Part shown: one piece after another, positions 22,600 to 33,365 of the stretch
Position numbering within the stretch: position 1 is the first letter of the stretch
How the letters are laid out: each line of letters begins with the position of its first letter
Assembly (NCBI GenBank): GCA_023548195.1
Contig: JAJHZJ010000399.1
Coordinates: forward strand, 6,143,100 to 6,207,099
DNA from: Bettongia penicillata ogilbyi
Taxonomy: Eukaryota > Chordata > Mammalia > Diprotodontia > Potoroidae
DNA length: 64,000 nt
Direction: 5' to 3'
Notes under the pieces: generated by a model
What the model saw: the letters and a program-made list of their open reading frames with translations, nothing else
What the model was told of the DNA's origin: nothing
The model's database searches: none
Translations under genes and position numbers: made by a program

Positions 22600-23705
22600 A
22601 CTCAGGGAGGAAGGAGGTATAAAAAGAATTGTTAAGAATTGAAATGAGTCCTTTTTTGCTCTGTTGTGGGAAGTAATCTGTCTCTCCCAAAATGATATCT
22701 TCAGCTCTTGAATTCTTCCTTCTCTAGATATCAGAAACAGAAAGATATTGAGAATAATATGCATCTCCTGAATCTTTCAAGGAAAGACCTTGATTGAAGA
22801 ATCTAAGTTGCCAAAATATGTGTATTTGCCAGATGGGTTCCATAACCTCTCCCTGGTGATCCATGAGAACAGAGGCCTCAGGCTAGATTAATTGCCTATT
22901 TTTTAAAAATTATTTGCTTTAATGAATCGATCTACAACTAATATGATGCCCCAGATAGCAAAAAGAAAGTGACATAGTAAAAAACAACTGAATGCACAAA
23001 TGTGAAATAAAGGGATGGCAAACAAAAGAGGTGACAGATGAGAGAAAAAGAAATAAGAGAGAATTCCCTTTGTGTTTAGGAACATAGAACAATATGGATA
23101 GAGTTGAATGGCCTTCAACATACTCGAATAATGTTCTGCATTAAAATCAATTCAGCTTACTTGTATCATATACCTCATTATCTTGAAAGAACTGTTTTGG
23201 TCCCTGGTAAAAAAGCAAAAATTAAGTGAAATTGTCCTTTGCAACATGAATCTTGTAAATGAATATGAATCCTCTGTTGCTAGGGGATTCTATAGAATTG
23301 CATTACTTTCCGTGGGATCCCACATCATGAACTTGTCTACCTAGGCACTTCTTAGTACAGTGGTAGCCATAATGCTATATTGATGAAAACGAACATGAAG
23401 TTTAATATATAAGCAGGAAGACTGACAACTAGTAGAATAAGTCTTTACTGTTGATTGATCTACTATTCATCCTCTTTTTATTTGTTAGAATAGAAACTAG
23501 ATTCCTTAACTGAGAATTATTGTTAACTTCTGAGTCTCTATGAGCAAGTTACAGGAACCTAATTTCTGTCATTTATTAAATGAAATTCATGCTGGGTGAG
23601 AAGGAATACAGATGGGAGGGGGGAAAGAAATTAAAATGTTCCATGGGATGATCATCAAAATCCCTTCTAGTTCTGCTATTATTCAGTCGGGCCTGACATT
23701 CTGTT
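22600..23705. other. No recognised feature
   Basis: About 1.1 kb with no gene or repeat I can name. Confidence 0.4.
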
Positions 23706-23838
23706 ACCATATATATCATATATATATATATATATATGTATGCATATTATATATATATATAATACACACAAATATATATGATACACACATACACATGATA
23801 CACACAATCATATGTATGTATGTATGTATGTATGTATT
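23706..23838. repeat. (TA)n/(CATA)n/(TATG)n microsatellite
   Basis: Ends in about five TATG units directly at the truncated 3' end of the next SINE. Confidence 0.95.
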
Positions 23839-24040
23839 TGGCAAGAATATTAGAGTGGTTTTGGCATTTCCTTCTCCAGGTCATTATAGAGATGAGAACA
23901 CTGAGGCAAACAGTGTTAAGTGACTTGCTCAGGGTTACATAGCTAGTAATTTTTGGAGGTTACATTTGAACTGTGGAAGATGAATCTACATCACTCCAAC
24001 AACAAAACTCTATCCACTGCATTACCTCGCTTTAACATTT
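23839..24040 (-). mobile_element. Marsupial tRNA-head SINE, minus strand, 3'-truncated
   Basis: TTGGCATTTCCTTCTCCAGG, CACTGAGGCAAACAGTGTTA, TTGCTCAGGGTTACATAGCT and ATCCACTGCATTACCTCGCT follow the SINE in reverse. The 3' end is replaced by the microsatellite. Confidence 0.8.
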
Positions 24041-24127
24041 AATACGAAGGAAGGAATGCCTTCTTTGTGTTCCATACTTTAAAAGTTTGGATCAGGGAAA
24101 TCTTACAGATATATTGCTCCAACCCTT

Positions 24128-24935
24128 TCATTTTTTTATAACTAATTGGTCAATTTTTAATTTTCAACAGACACTTCCACAAGATTTTGAGTTCCAAATT
24201 TTCTCCTGATTTCTCCCCTCCGCCAACCCAGACAGCTTGCATTCTGATTGCTATCTCTCCTCCCCCTTCTGCTGTCCCTTCTATCGCACCCTTCCCTTCT
24301 CTTATCCCCATCCCCTCTACCTTCTTTTAGGGCAAGATAGCTTTCTATATCCCATTGCCTTATATCTTGTTTCCCAGTTACATGAAAAAAAACAATTTTT
24401 AACAATAGTTTTTTGTTTTTAAATTGAGTTCCAACTAATCTCCCTTCCGCCCTGCTCACCCATCTCCACTGAGAAGGCAAGCAGTTCACTACAGATCATA
24501 CATGTATAAAACATTTCGATTACAGTCATATTGGGAAACACTAACTATATTTCTCTCCATCCAACCCTGCCTCCCATCTCCCATTTATTCTACTGTCTCT
24601 TTTAATCCCATCTCTCCTCAAAATTATTTACATCCAATTACCCCTCTTTCCATTTGCCTTCCCTTCTATCATCTTTCCTACTCCCACTTATCCTTTCCCT
24701 CCCCACTTTCCTATAGTGTAAGATATATTTTCATATCAAATTGAGCGTTCACATTATTTCTTCCTCAAGTCAAATGCGATGAGAGTAAGAATCTTTCCCT
24801 CTCACTTCCCTCTTGTTCTTCTCCATTGAAAAAGTTATTTCTTGCCTTTTTTTATGTGAGATAATTTGCCCTATTTTATTTTCCCCTCTCTCGTTCCAAT
24901 ATTTTCCTATCTCACCCCTTAATTTATTTTTTTTT
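24128..24935 (-). mobile_element. HAL1 3' segment (host of the full-length L1, part 1)
   Basis: Pyrimidine-rich plus-strand text typical of HAL1 3' regions: TTTTGAGTTCCAAATTTTCT, a CTTTCTATATCCCATTGC-type stretch, and a second GAGTTCCAACTAATCTCCCT. The same dimeric layout is seen at 35433-36230. It stops at the L1 target duplication and continues at 31804. Confidence 0.75.
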
Positions 24936-24947
24936 AAAGAATATTAT
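24936..24947. repeat. Target-site duplication, left copy (full-length L1)
   Basis: AAAGAATATTAT, repeated exactly at 31792-31803. The complementary strand reads ATTCTTT/AAAA at the nick, a good match to the L1 endonuclease preference. Confidence 0.92.
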
Positions 24948-25935
24948 GGGGGGAGCGGAGCCAAGATGGAGGAGTGAGAGCAGCGACTCACCCAAGCTCT
25001 CGGACAAACTCCTCCAGGTACCTCTGAAAGGAGAATCTGACCAAATTTTGGAGGTGCAGAATCGAGTGGGAGACAGACGGTGACGGATTTGGAACTCAGG
25101 TGGGACTGGAAGGTCCACGGGAAGGATCTGTTCCGCGGGGGTGAACCCACAGCGCACAGCACAACGTGGCCAGCGCAGCACGGCCAGCGCAGCGGAGCAG
25201 AAGAGACCCGAGAAACCTGAGTGGTGGGAAGAACCAGAGGAGCGGCACCCGGGGTGGGAGACAAGCCGAACCGAGTCAGTGAGAGCCGTGGAGCGCCAGA
25301 TATCAGCGTAGCAGCTCCTGAGACCTTCAGCCTGAAGATCAAACTTCGGTAAGTCACTTACTTGAACTTCCGGGAGCAAGGATGGCGGAGTGATCAGCTA
25401 ATGCTCTCTCCTTTCCCCTTGATGACCATGAAAGAACCATAAAATATCTCCCCAGAAAAATCCTGGGATCAGTAGAATTAGAAGAAGGAGACCAATAGTC
25501 TTATAACACCTGAGACAAGGAAAATAGCTAAGGGGGATTCCGCATACGGTGGCAGAGGCAAACCTGAAGGACAGAGGACCCAGGGCAGAGAAAATTTGCA
25601 CTAGGACCCAGGCAAGCCTCACCGCCAGGAGTGGATCCCCAGGAGGGGTGGGAACACGCATTAGCATCTAGGAGTGCCTCAGCTGTCCAGCGGAATCAGA
25701 AAGACAATAGGGCAGGTGAGATTACCAGCTCCTGAGCTTGCCTTTGCCTCAATTCAGCTGAGGAAATCTCCTGGGACCAGACCACACCTTCTCCACACTT
25801 AACAAGCTAAACCCAGGGCTGATCAGGGAAACACCAAGCAAATACCTGCTTTTAGCTTTTTCACACATCATCTCAGCAAAAACTTCTCTAGCTTCTGACT
25901 GAAAGAACCAGAAGCCACAACACTCAATCAAAATC
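24948..25935 (+). promoter_or_regulatory. L1 5'UTR / internal promoter, apparently composite
   Basis: The first ~400 bp are the only CpG-rich stretch in the window and start with the G-run and CCAAGATGG (24961-24969), the place of the YY1 site in other mammalian L1s. A second start-like module follows: ACTTCCGGG (25366-25374, ETS-type core) and AAGGATGGCGGAGTGATCAG (25378-25397). A strong 5' splice-site consensus CGGTAAGT lies at 25347-25354 between the two. The 24948-25345 part resembles the 5' ends of the older elements at 43455, 46252 and 51666. The layout suggests a second promoter module in tandem; activity is inferred only. Confidence 0.65.
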
Positions 25936-27021
25936 ATGAACAGGAAAAAGAAGAGGGCCGAAAGAACCATAGAATCTTTCTATGGGGATAAGGACCAAAA
26001 CACAAACCCCAATGAGGTCACAGCTGAGACTGTACTTCCATCTGAGACTTCAGAAGGGACTATGAACTACTCGCAAGTACAAGCAGCTCTCCTGGAACAG
26101 ATAAAGAAGGAAATAAAAGATAAACTGGCCAATGATTTTAAAATTATTAAGAAAGAATGCACTGATGAGAACATCTCCTTGAAAAGGAAAATTGAACAAA
26201 TGGAAAAAGAAGTTCAAAAATTAATTGGAGAAAATAAATTCCTGAAAGGCCAAATAGAAAAGGAAGTACAAAAATTAACTGGAGAAAATAGCTTCTTAAA
26301 AGGAAAAATTGGGCAGATGGAAAAAGAGATACAAAAGTTAACAGAAGAAAACAATGTGATGAAGATTAGAATTGGGCAAGTAGAAACAAACGACTCAATG
26401 AGACAGCAAGAATCAGTCAAACAAAATCTAAAGAATGAAAAGATAGAAGAAAATGTAAAATATCTAATTGGAAAAACAACTGACCTGGAAAATAGGTCCA
26501 GAAGAGAAAACTTAAGAATTATTGGCCTGCCAGAAACCCAGGATGGAGAAAAGAACCTCGACAATATCTCCCAGGAAATCATCAAGGAAAACTGCCCAGA
26601 AGTACTAGATTCAGAGGGCAAAATCGTCATCAAAAGAATCCACCGTTCCCCACCTGAAAGGGATCCCAAACTCAAAACTCTAAGAAATATAGTTGCCAAA
26701 TTCCAGAGCTATCAAGTGAAGGAGAAAATATTACAAGCAGCCAGAAAGAAACAATTTAAATATCAAGGAGATACAATCAGGATTACACAGGACCTTGCAG
26801 CTTCTACATTAAAAGATCGAAAGAATTGGAACCCAATATTCTGTAAGGCAAAGGAGCTGGGACTGCAACCAAGGATCAACTACCCAGCAAAGTTCAGCAT
26901 AACATTTCAGGAAAGGAGAAAGTCATTCAACGAAGTAAGGGATTTCCAGAGTTTCCTGACCAAAACGCCAGAACTTAATAGACAATTCGATCCTCAAATG
27001 CAGGTCTCAAGAGAATCATAA
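25936..27021 (+). CDS. L1 ORF1 protein (RNA-binding nucleic-acid chaperone), intact
   Basis: The 361-residue protein is open from the ATG at 25936 to TAA at 27019-27021. In this family ORF1p trimerises through a coiled coil, coats the L1 RNA in cytoplasmic RNPs and acts as a nucleic-acid chaperone. Visible parts are a basic N-terminus (NRKKKRAER), a coiled coil at about 50-185, the RRM-type domain from about 188 (NRSRRENLRIIGLPE), the basic RNIVAKFQ region at 250-257, QVKEKILQAARKKQ (260-273) and the C-terminal domain with PRINYPAKFSITFQ (312-325). Within the coiled coil a roughly 21-residue unit (I-x-QMEKEVQKLTGENxFLKG) occurs at 86-106, 107-124 and 125-145, the middle one three residues short. 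Length is close to the usual 330-370 for mammalian ORF1p. Start choice: first in-frame ATG after a stop-rich 5'UTR. Whether it is still expressed cannot be told. Confidence 0.93.
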   Translation: MNRKKKRAERTIESFYGDKDQNTNPNEVTAETVLPSETSEGTMNYSQVQAALLEQIKKEIKDKLANDFKIIKKECTDENISLKRKIEQMEKEVQKLIGENKFLKGQIEKEVQKLTGENSFLKGKIGQMEKEIQKLTEENNVMKIRIGQVETNDSMRQQESVKQNLKNEKIEENVKYLIGKTTDLENRSRRENLRIIGLPETQDGEKNLDNISQEIIKENCPEVLDSEGKIVIKRIHRSPPERDPKLKTLRNIVAKFQSYQVKEKILQAARKKQFKYQGDTIRITQDLAASTLKDRKNWNPIFCKAKELGLQPRINYPAKFSITFQERRKSFNEVRDFQSFLTKTPELNRQFDPQMQVSRES

Positions 27022-27587
27022 AAAGGTAAACATTGGGGGGGAACAACTTGCTACTCAATGAGGGCAAGTTGTTCACCTCCCTATAAGGGAAGATGATATC
27101 TGTTTATCTTGAGAACTGTGCGTCTATTAAGAAATATAAAAGGGATAAGCATAGGGGGAACGGGTATAAAGTAAATGATATCATGATAAAAAATGTGATT
27201 TAAGTATGAGAAGGGAGTGTAATAGGAGGTGTGAAAAGGAGGAAGCAGAAAATGGCAAATTACATCACAAGAAGAAGTACAAAATCATAGTAGAGGGAAA
27301 GAGGGGAGGGAGATGAGCATTGTGTGAGAGGTACTCTCATCAGATTTGTTTAAAGGACGGAACAATAAACTTAAGTAGAAAATCCTAACTAGCTCTATAA
27401 GCAGTGGGAGGGGAAGGGGGAAGGGGGAAGAAAGGGGAGGGAGGCAAAAGGGAGGGAAGAAGCAATAAGAGTAAAGGGGAGTTAAAGGGAGGGGAGCTAA
27501 AAGAAAGAGGGGAAGGCGGCAAGAGGAGGTGGTGAAAAGTAAATACTAGTGAGGAGGGGAAGGGAGACAGCAGAGCTAAAAGCACAA
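27022..27587 (+). other. L1 inter-ORF spacer, purine-rich
   Basis: Begins with GGTAAACA and the TGTTCACCTCCCTATAAGGG segment that is also the first part of HAL1 3' regions, then becomes a strongly purine-rich tract (27400-27530, runs of GGGGAAGG). No open frame of note on the plus strand. Confidence 0.75.
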
Positions 27588-28670
27588 ATGGTGGGAAAGA
27601 AGATGGAGGGAAATACACAGATTGTAATCATAATTGTGAATGTGAGTGGAATGAATTCTCCCATAAAACGGAGACAGATAGCAGAATGGATTAAAAGCCA
27701 TAATCCAACAATATGCTGCTTACAAGAAACACATTTGAAATGGGGGGATACACATAGGATAAAGGTTAAAGGATGGAGCAGAATATATTGTGAATATATT
27801 GTGCTTCAGAAAGGCAGAAGTAGTAATCCTAATCTCAGACAATGCAAAAGCAGAAATAGATCTAATCAAAAGGGATAAGGATGGAAACATAGACAATGAA
27901 GCAATATCATTACTAAACATGTATGCTCAAAGTGGCATAGCATCCAGATTCTTAGAGGAGAGATTGAGGGAGTTGAAGGAAGAAATTGACAGCAAAACTA
28001 TACTAGTGGGGGACCTCAACCTCCCTCTTTCTGAACTTGATAAATCTAACCTCAAAATAAACAAGAAAGAGGTTAAGGAGGTAAATAAAACTCTAGATAA
28101 GGTAGATATGATAGATCTTTGGAGAAAATTGAATGGGAATAGAAAGGAATATACCTTTTTCTCAGCAGTACATGGAACATTTACAAAAATTGACCATGTA
28201 CCAGGACATAAAAATCTCAAAATCCAGTGCAGAAAGGCAGAGATAATCAGTGCATCCTTCTCAGATCATAATGCAATAAAAATTATATGTAATAAAAGGC
28301 CATGGAAAGATAAATCAAAAATCAGTTGAAAACTAAATAATCTAATCCTAAAGAAAGAGTGGGTTAAAGAAGAATCATAGAAACAATCAACAACTTCATT
28401 CAAGAGAATGACAATAACAAGACAACCTACTAAATTTTATGGGATACTGCAAAAGCAGTTCTTAGGGGAAATTTTATATCTTTGAATGCCTACATAAATA
28501 AAATAGAGAAATAGGAGATCAATGACTTGAGTATGCAGCTGAAAAAGCTAGAAAAAAGAACAAATTGAAAATCCCCAAGAAAATACCAAATTAGAAATAC
28601 TGAAAACCAAAGGAGAGATTAATAAAATTGAAATTAAGAAAACTATTGAATTAATAAGTAAAACCAATAG

Positions 28671-29927
28671 TTGGTTTTAAGAAAAAATAATAAAATTGAT
28701 AAACCTTTGGTCAATTTGATTAAAAAAAAGAAAGAAGAAAATCATATTACTAATATTAAAAATGGAAGGGGTGAACTCACCTCCAATGAGGAGGAAATTA
28801 AAACAATAATTAGAAATTATTTTGCCCAACTTTATGCCCACAAATTCGATAATCTAAATGAGATGGATGAATATTTTAAAAAATACAAATTGCCCAGATT
28901 AACAGAAGAGGAAATTGAATACTTAAACAACCCCATCTCAGAAAAAGAAATTGAACAAGCCATCAATGAACTCCCTAGGAAAAAATCTCCAGGACCAGAT
29001 GGATTCACAAGTGAATTCTATCAAACCTTTAAAGAACAGTTAATTCCAATACTATATAGACTATTTGGGAAAATTGGGGAAGAAGGAGTACTCTCAAATT
29101 CTTTCTATGACACAAATATGGTTTTGATAGCCAAGCCAGGAAGAGACAAAACAGAAAAAGAAAATTATAGAGCAATTTCTCCAATGAATATAGATGCAAA
29201 AATTTTCAACAAGATTTTAGCAAAACGAATACAGCATCTTATCAAGAGAATAATACATTATGATCAGGTAGGTTTCATACCAGGAATGCAGGGCTGGTTC
29301 AATATTAGGAAAACTGTTAGCATTATCAATCATATCAACAACAAAACCAACAAAAACCACATGATTATCTCAATTGATGCAGAAAAAGCTTTTGACAAAA
29401 TACAATACCCATTCCTATTAAAAACACTGGAGAACATAGGAATAAAGGGAACTTTCCATAAAATAATAAGCAGTATCTACCTAAAACCTTCAGCAAGCAT
29501 TATATACAATGGAGATAAGCTAGAGGCATTTCCAATAAGGTCAGGGTTGAAACAAGGATGCCCATTATCACCATTATTATTCAATATGGTACTAGAAATG
29601 TTAGCGGTAGCAATTAGACAAGATAAAGAAATTGAAGGAATAAAAATAGCCAAAGAAGAAACTAAGTTATCACTCTTTGCAGATGATATGATGATATATT
29701 TAGAGAAACCCAGAGATTCAAGTAAAAAACTACTTGAAATAATAAACAACTTTGGCAAAGTTGCAGGTTACAAAATAAACCCACACAAATCTTCTGCATT
29801 CCTATATATTAGCAACAAAGTCCAACAGCAAGAGATAGAAAGAGAAATCCCATTTAAAGCTAGAGTAGACACTATAAAATACTTAGGAGTTTACCTGCCA
29901 AAACAAACCCAGGGATTATATGAATAG
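28671..29927 (+). pseudogene. L1 reverse-transcriptase domain, longest open block of ORF2
   Basis: This 418-codon open block has the ordered RT motifs: the [20 protein letters not shown] motif (fingers, after 28960), [40 protein letters not shown] with [27 protein letters not shown] (palm A), [13 protein letters not shown] (palm B) and the catalytic FADD box at 29676-29687, followed by [12 protein letters not shown] and IKYLGVYLP. The aspartates of the A motif and FADD are all present, so the palm itself has no visible damage. It ends at an in-frame TAG (29925) beyond which homology continues in the same frame at 29928. The codon at 28671 is TTG, not a real initiator. Confidence 0.93.
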
Positions 29928-30020
29928 AATTACAAGACACTTTTTGCACAAATAAAGTCAGATTTAAGTAAGTGGAAAAACATCAGTTGTTCATGGGTAG
30001 GCCAAGCTAATATAATAAAA

Positions 30021-30749
30021 ATGACAATTCTACTTAAATTAATCTACTTATTTAGTGCCATATCAATTAAACTATCAGACAATTATTTTCTAGAGCTGGA
30101 TAAAATAATATCAGAATTCATTTGGAAAAACAAAAGGTCCAGAATATCAAAGGGACTAATGAAAAGAAATGCTTGGGAAGGTGGACTAGCGCTACCAGAC
30201 CTCAAATTGTATTATAAAGCAGCAATTATGAAAACCACTTGGTATTGGCTAAGAAACAGAGGGGTAGACAAATGGAATATGCATGGCACTCAAGACAAAG
30301 TAGGCAAGGAATATAGCAACCTCCTGTTGGATAAACCCAAAGATCCCAGCTTCTGGGATAAGAACTCATTGTTCGACAAAAATTGCTGGGAAAACTGGTT
30401 AACTGTGTGGCAGAAATTAGGCATAGACCCATGCCTGACACCGTACACAAGAATAAAGTCCAAATGGATACATGATTTAGGTATAAAGATTGATACCATG
30501 AATAAACTGGAGAAGCAAGGTATAGTGTATTTATCAGATTTATGGAGAGGGGAAGAATTTTTTTCTAAAGAAACGATAGAAAGCATTATGAAATGCAAGA
30601 TGGATAATTTTGATTACTTTAAACTGAAAAGTTTTTGCACAACCAAACCCAATGCAACCAAAATTCGGAGGGATGTAGTAAGCTGGGAAAAAATTTTACA
30701 GCTAAGCTCGGGGATAAAGGCCTCATTTCTAGAATATATAGAGAACTGA
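30021..30749 (+). pseudogene. L1 ORF2 C-terminal segment
   Basis: Same frame as the RT block and separated from it only by the TAG at 29925. It reads LKLIYLFSAISIKLSDNYFL, KGLMKRNAWEGGLALPDLKL, KLGIDPCLTPYTRIKSKWIH and CKMDNFDYFKLKSFCTTKPN, the thumb/post-RT region conserved in marsupial L1 copies (compare 15491-15835 on the minus strand). Near 30690, in a run of A, the true frame shifts, so the printed last codons are out of frame. Confidence 0.88.
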
Positions 30750-31350
30750 CTCAAATATATAACCATACAAGTCATTCCCCAATTGATAAATGGTCAAAGG
30801 ATATGAACAAGCAATTTTCAGGGGAAGAAATCAAAGATATCTATAATCATATGAAAAAGTGCTCTAAATCACTATTGATTAGAGAGATGCAAATCAAAAC
30901 AACTCTGAGGTACCATATCACACCGATAAGATTGCAAACATGACAGAACAAGAAAATGATAAATGCTGGAGAAGATGTGGGAGAGTTGGAACACTAATTC
31001 ATTGTTGGTGGAGCTCTGAGATTTTCCAACCCTTCTGGAGAACGGTTTGAAACTATGCCCAAAGAGCTACAAAAATGTGCATACCCTTTGACCCAGAAAT
31101 ATTGCTACTAGGATTGTATCTCCAAGAGATTATAAAAACGGGAAAGGGTCTCACGTGTACAAAAATATTTATAGCAGCACTCTTTGTGGTAGCCAAAAAC
31201 TGGAAGTCAAGGGGATGCCCATCAATTGGGGAATGGCTGAATAAATTATGGTATATGAATGTAATGGAGTACTATTGTGCCATAAGAAATGATGAACAAG
31301 AAGACTTCAGGGAGGCCTGGAAGGATTTATATGATCTGATGCTGAACTAA

Positions 31351-31791
31351 AGGAGCAGAACCAGGAGAACTTTGTGCACAGCAACGACCACAGTGTGCGA
31401 GAGTTTTTTCTGGTAGACTTGGAACTTTGTAATAACACAAGAACTTACTGAGAAAAAAAAAAATCCTAATGTCGGTCTTCTAAGGCAAAATGCCTTCCAC
31501 ACTCAGAGAAAGAAATGTGGAAGTCACTTGCAGAATGTAGCAGATCATGTTTGTGCGTGGGTGGGTTTCAGTGTATTATGTGTTGATTTGTTATATGATT
31601 TCTTCCATTTATTTTAGTTGACTACGTAGCGTGAATATAGTGAAAATGTGCTCAATAGCAAAGTATATGTAGAACCTAAACAGAATTGTATGCTGTTATG
31701 GGGAGGGAGGGGGGTATTGGGGAAAGGGTGGGGGGATAAAATCTTAACTTTAAGGAAATGATTGTAGAACATTAAAATAAAATAAAATAAA
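31351..31791 (+). other. L1 3'UTR with G-rich tract and A-rich tail
   Basis: Non-coding end of the L1. A G-rich tract at 31700-31736 has several runs of three or more G and could form a G-quadruplex, a known feature of mammalian L1 3'UTRs. The tail 31771-31791 is AAAT units rather than pure A. Confidence 0.85.
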
Positions 31792-31803
31792 AAAGAATAT
31801 TAT
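31792..31803. repeat. Target-site duplication, right copy (full-length L1)
   Basis: AAAGAATATTAT, identical to 24936-24947. Confidence 0.92.
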
Positions 31804-33360
31804 CCCTACCTATTCAACTCACTTTGAGCTTTCTGGCAATATGTATACAATCTCTCCAACAATCCCAATGCTGAGAAAAATCTCAAGTGTTACAAATATT
31901 ATCTTTCCATGTAGCAATGAAAACAGTTCAATTTTAGTAGAACTAAACTTACGATTTCTCTTTCCTGTTTACTTTTTCATGCTTCTCTTGATTCTTGCGT
32001 TTGAAAGTCAAAATTTTTATTCAGCTCTGGACTTTTCAACAACAATGTCTGAAGTCCTCTACTTCATTGAATGACCACTTTCATCTGAGGTATTATACTC
32101 AGTTTTGCTAAATAGGTGATTCTTGGTTTAAATCCTAGCTCCTTTGACCTCTGTGTATCATATTCGAAGTGCTTTGAAAATTCCTTAATGTAGAAACTGA
32201 GAGATCTTGTATTATCCTGAGTGTATTTCCACAGTACTCCTTTTTTTTTCTTTCTGACTGCTTGAAATATTTTTTCTTTTACTAGAACCTCTTAAATTTC
32301 GCTATAATATTCCTCAGAATCCTTCTTTTGGGATCTCTTTCAGGAGGAAATCTGTGGATTTTTTTGAAGATCTATTTTACCCGCTGTTTCTATAATATCA
32401 GGGCAGTATTCCTTGACAGTTACTTGAAAGATGATATCTAGGCTCTTTTTTTTATCATGACTTTCAGGTAGTCCCACAATTTTTAACTTGTCTCTCCTGG
32501 ATCTGTTTTCCAGGTCAGTTGTTTGTCCAATGAGTTATTTCACCTTGTCTGTTATTTTTTTCATTCCTTTGGCTTTGTTTTATAATTTCTTGATTTTTTA
32601 TAGTCATTAGCTTTCATCTCCTCAACTCTAATCTTTAAGAAATTATTTCCTTCAGTGAGTTTTTTGTACCTCTTTTTCCATCTAGCCAATTCTGCTTTTT
32701 AGGTCATTCTTCTCCTCACCAGCTTTTTTTTTTTTTTTTTGAATCTCTTTTGTCATTTTATTTAGTCTATTTTTTAAAATGTTATTTTCTTCAGCATTTT
32801 TTGGTATCTTTTAGCAAACATTTGACCCATTTTTTAATGATTTCCTTGCATCACTCACATTTATCTTCCCAATGTTAACTCTACTTCTATTATTTGATTT
32901 TCAAAATCCTTTTTGAAAAAGGGCTCTTCTATGAGTTGAGATTAATGCATATTGCTATTGTGGGCTTTGAATATAGGAACTTTGACTTTGTATTCTTTGG
33001 CCTTCCTTGTCACCAAAGTAAGATTCTGCAGTCAGATAATTTTTCAGATTTTTGCTCATTTTGCCAGGTATTTCTTTGACTTTTGAGCTTTTTGTCAAGA
33101 GCTCTTTGTCTTCTCTGCCTCCAGTGGGAGTGGGGCATGTACTGTCAGCTGCTTGACACTACTACAATCTGTGACCCTAAAGCTGCAGAACCAATTCCTG
33201 CACTGCCCCTGCCCTTGCTCTTGCTGCTGTGCCAACCATAAGCTCCTCCACTCCTCCCCCACCCTGGGGCTGGGACCCCACTACTCTCCTCTCTCACATA
33301 GGTCCCATAGGGTTTTTTCACTGACCTTAAAATTTGTCCTTTGTGTTTGAGGGTCATGAA
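31804..33360 (-). mobile_element. HAL1 ORF1 and partial 5'UTR (host of the full-length L1, part 2)
   Basis: Continues the minus-strand HAL1 from 24935. The ORF1 remnant occupies roughly 31960-32940: the reverse of the GTAGTCCCACAATTTTTAAC (RRM start) region is at 32470, and the coiled-coil region lies at 32590-32880. All frames are interrupted. 32940-33360 is a diverged 5'UTR with GC-rich patches, and no intact 5' end is seen. Confidence 0.75.
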
Positions 33361-33365
33361 CTCTG

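Larger units (their letters stand above)
27588..31350 (+). pseudogene. L1 ORF2 (endonuclease, reverse transcriptase, C-terminal Cys region), broken
   Basis: ORF2p nicks target DNA and reverse-transcribes the element RNA. Here the endonuclease begins near 27588 (VNVSGMNSPIKRRQIAEWIK, CCLQETHLKWGDTHRIKVKG) and continues in another frame from about 27805 (LVGDLNLPLSELDKSN, KIDHVPGHKN, SDHNAIKI). The RT follows (28671-29927), then the C-terminal part (30021-30749), a Cys-rich block (CWRRCGRVGTLIHCWWSS near 30970-31020) and the end KNDEQ-like NDEQEDFREAWKDLYDLMLN at 31350. Lesions seen: an 11-bp tandem duplication at 27781-27802 with frame loss, TGA at 28327, frame loss in 28370-28670, TAG at 29925, a frameshift near 30690, another near 30935, and TGA at 31048. 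Confidence 0.92.
24948..31791 (+). mobile_element. Full-length L1 retrotransposon (ORF1 open, ORF2 broken)
   Basis: This 6.84 kb element has all L1 parts: a GC-rich 5'UTR with CpGs (24948-25935), ORF1 (25936-27021), a purine-rich inter-ORF spacer (27022-27587), ORF2 remnant (27588-31350), a 3'UTR with a G-rich tract, and a tail of AAAT units. A perfect 12-bp target duplication flanks it. It interrupts a minus-strand HAL1 that continues on both sides. The intact ends and duplication make it the youngest large insertion here, but ORF2 lesions mean it is not autonomous. Confidence 0.95.

Noticed and set aside
24948..25350. GC- and CpG-rich stretch resembling a host CpG-island promoter
   Set aside because: It lies exactly at the 5' end of a full-length L1 directly after the target duplication, so it is the L1 5'UTR.
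25936..27021. ORF1 considered as a domesticated host gene
   Set aside because: It lies in place inside a full-length L1 with intact ends and a target duplication, so nothing suggests exaptation.
33145..33360. Short frames on both strands in a GC-rich patch
   Set aside because: They sit in the decayed 5'UTR of a minus-strand HAL1 and have no family resemblance.
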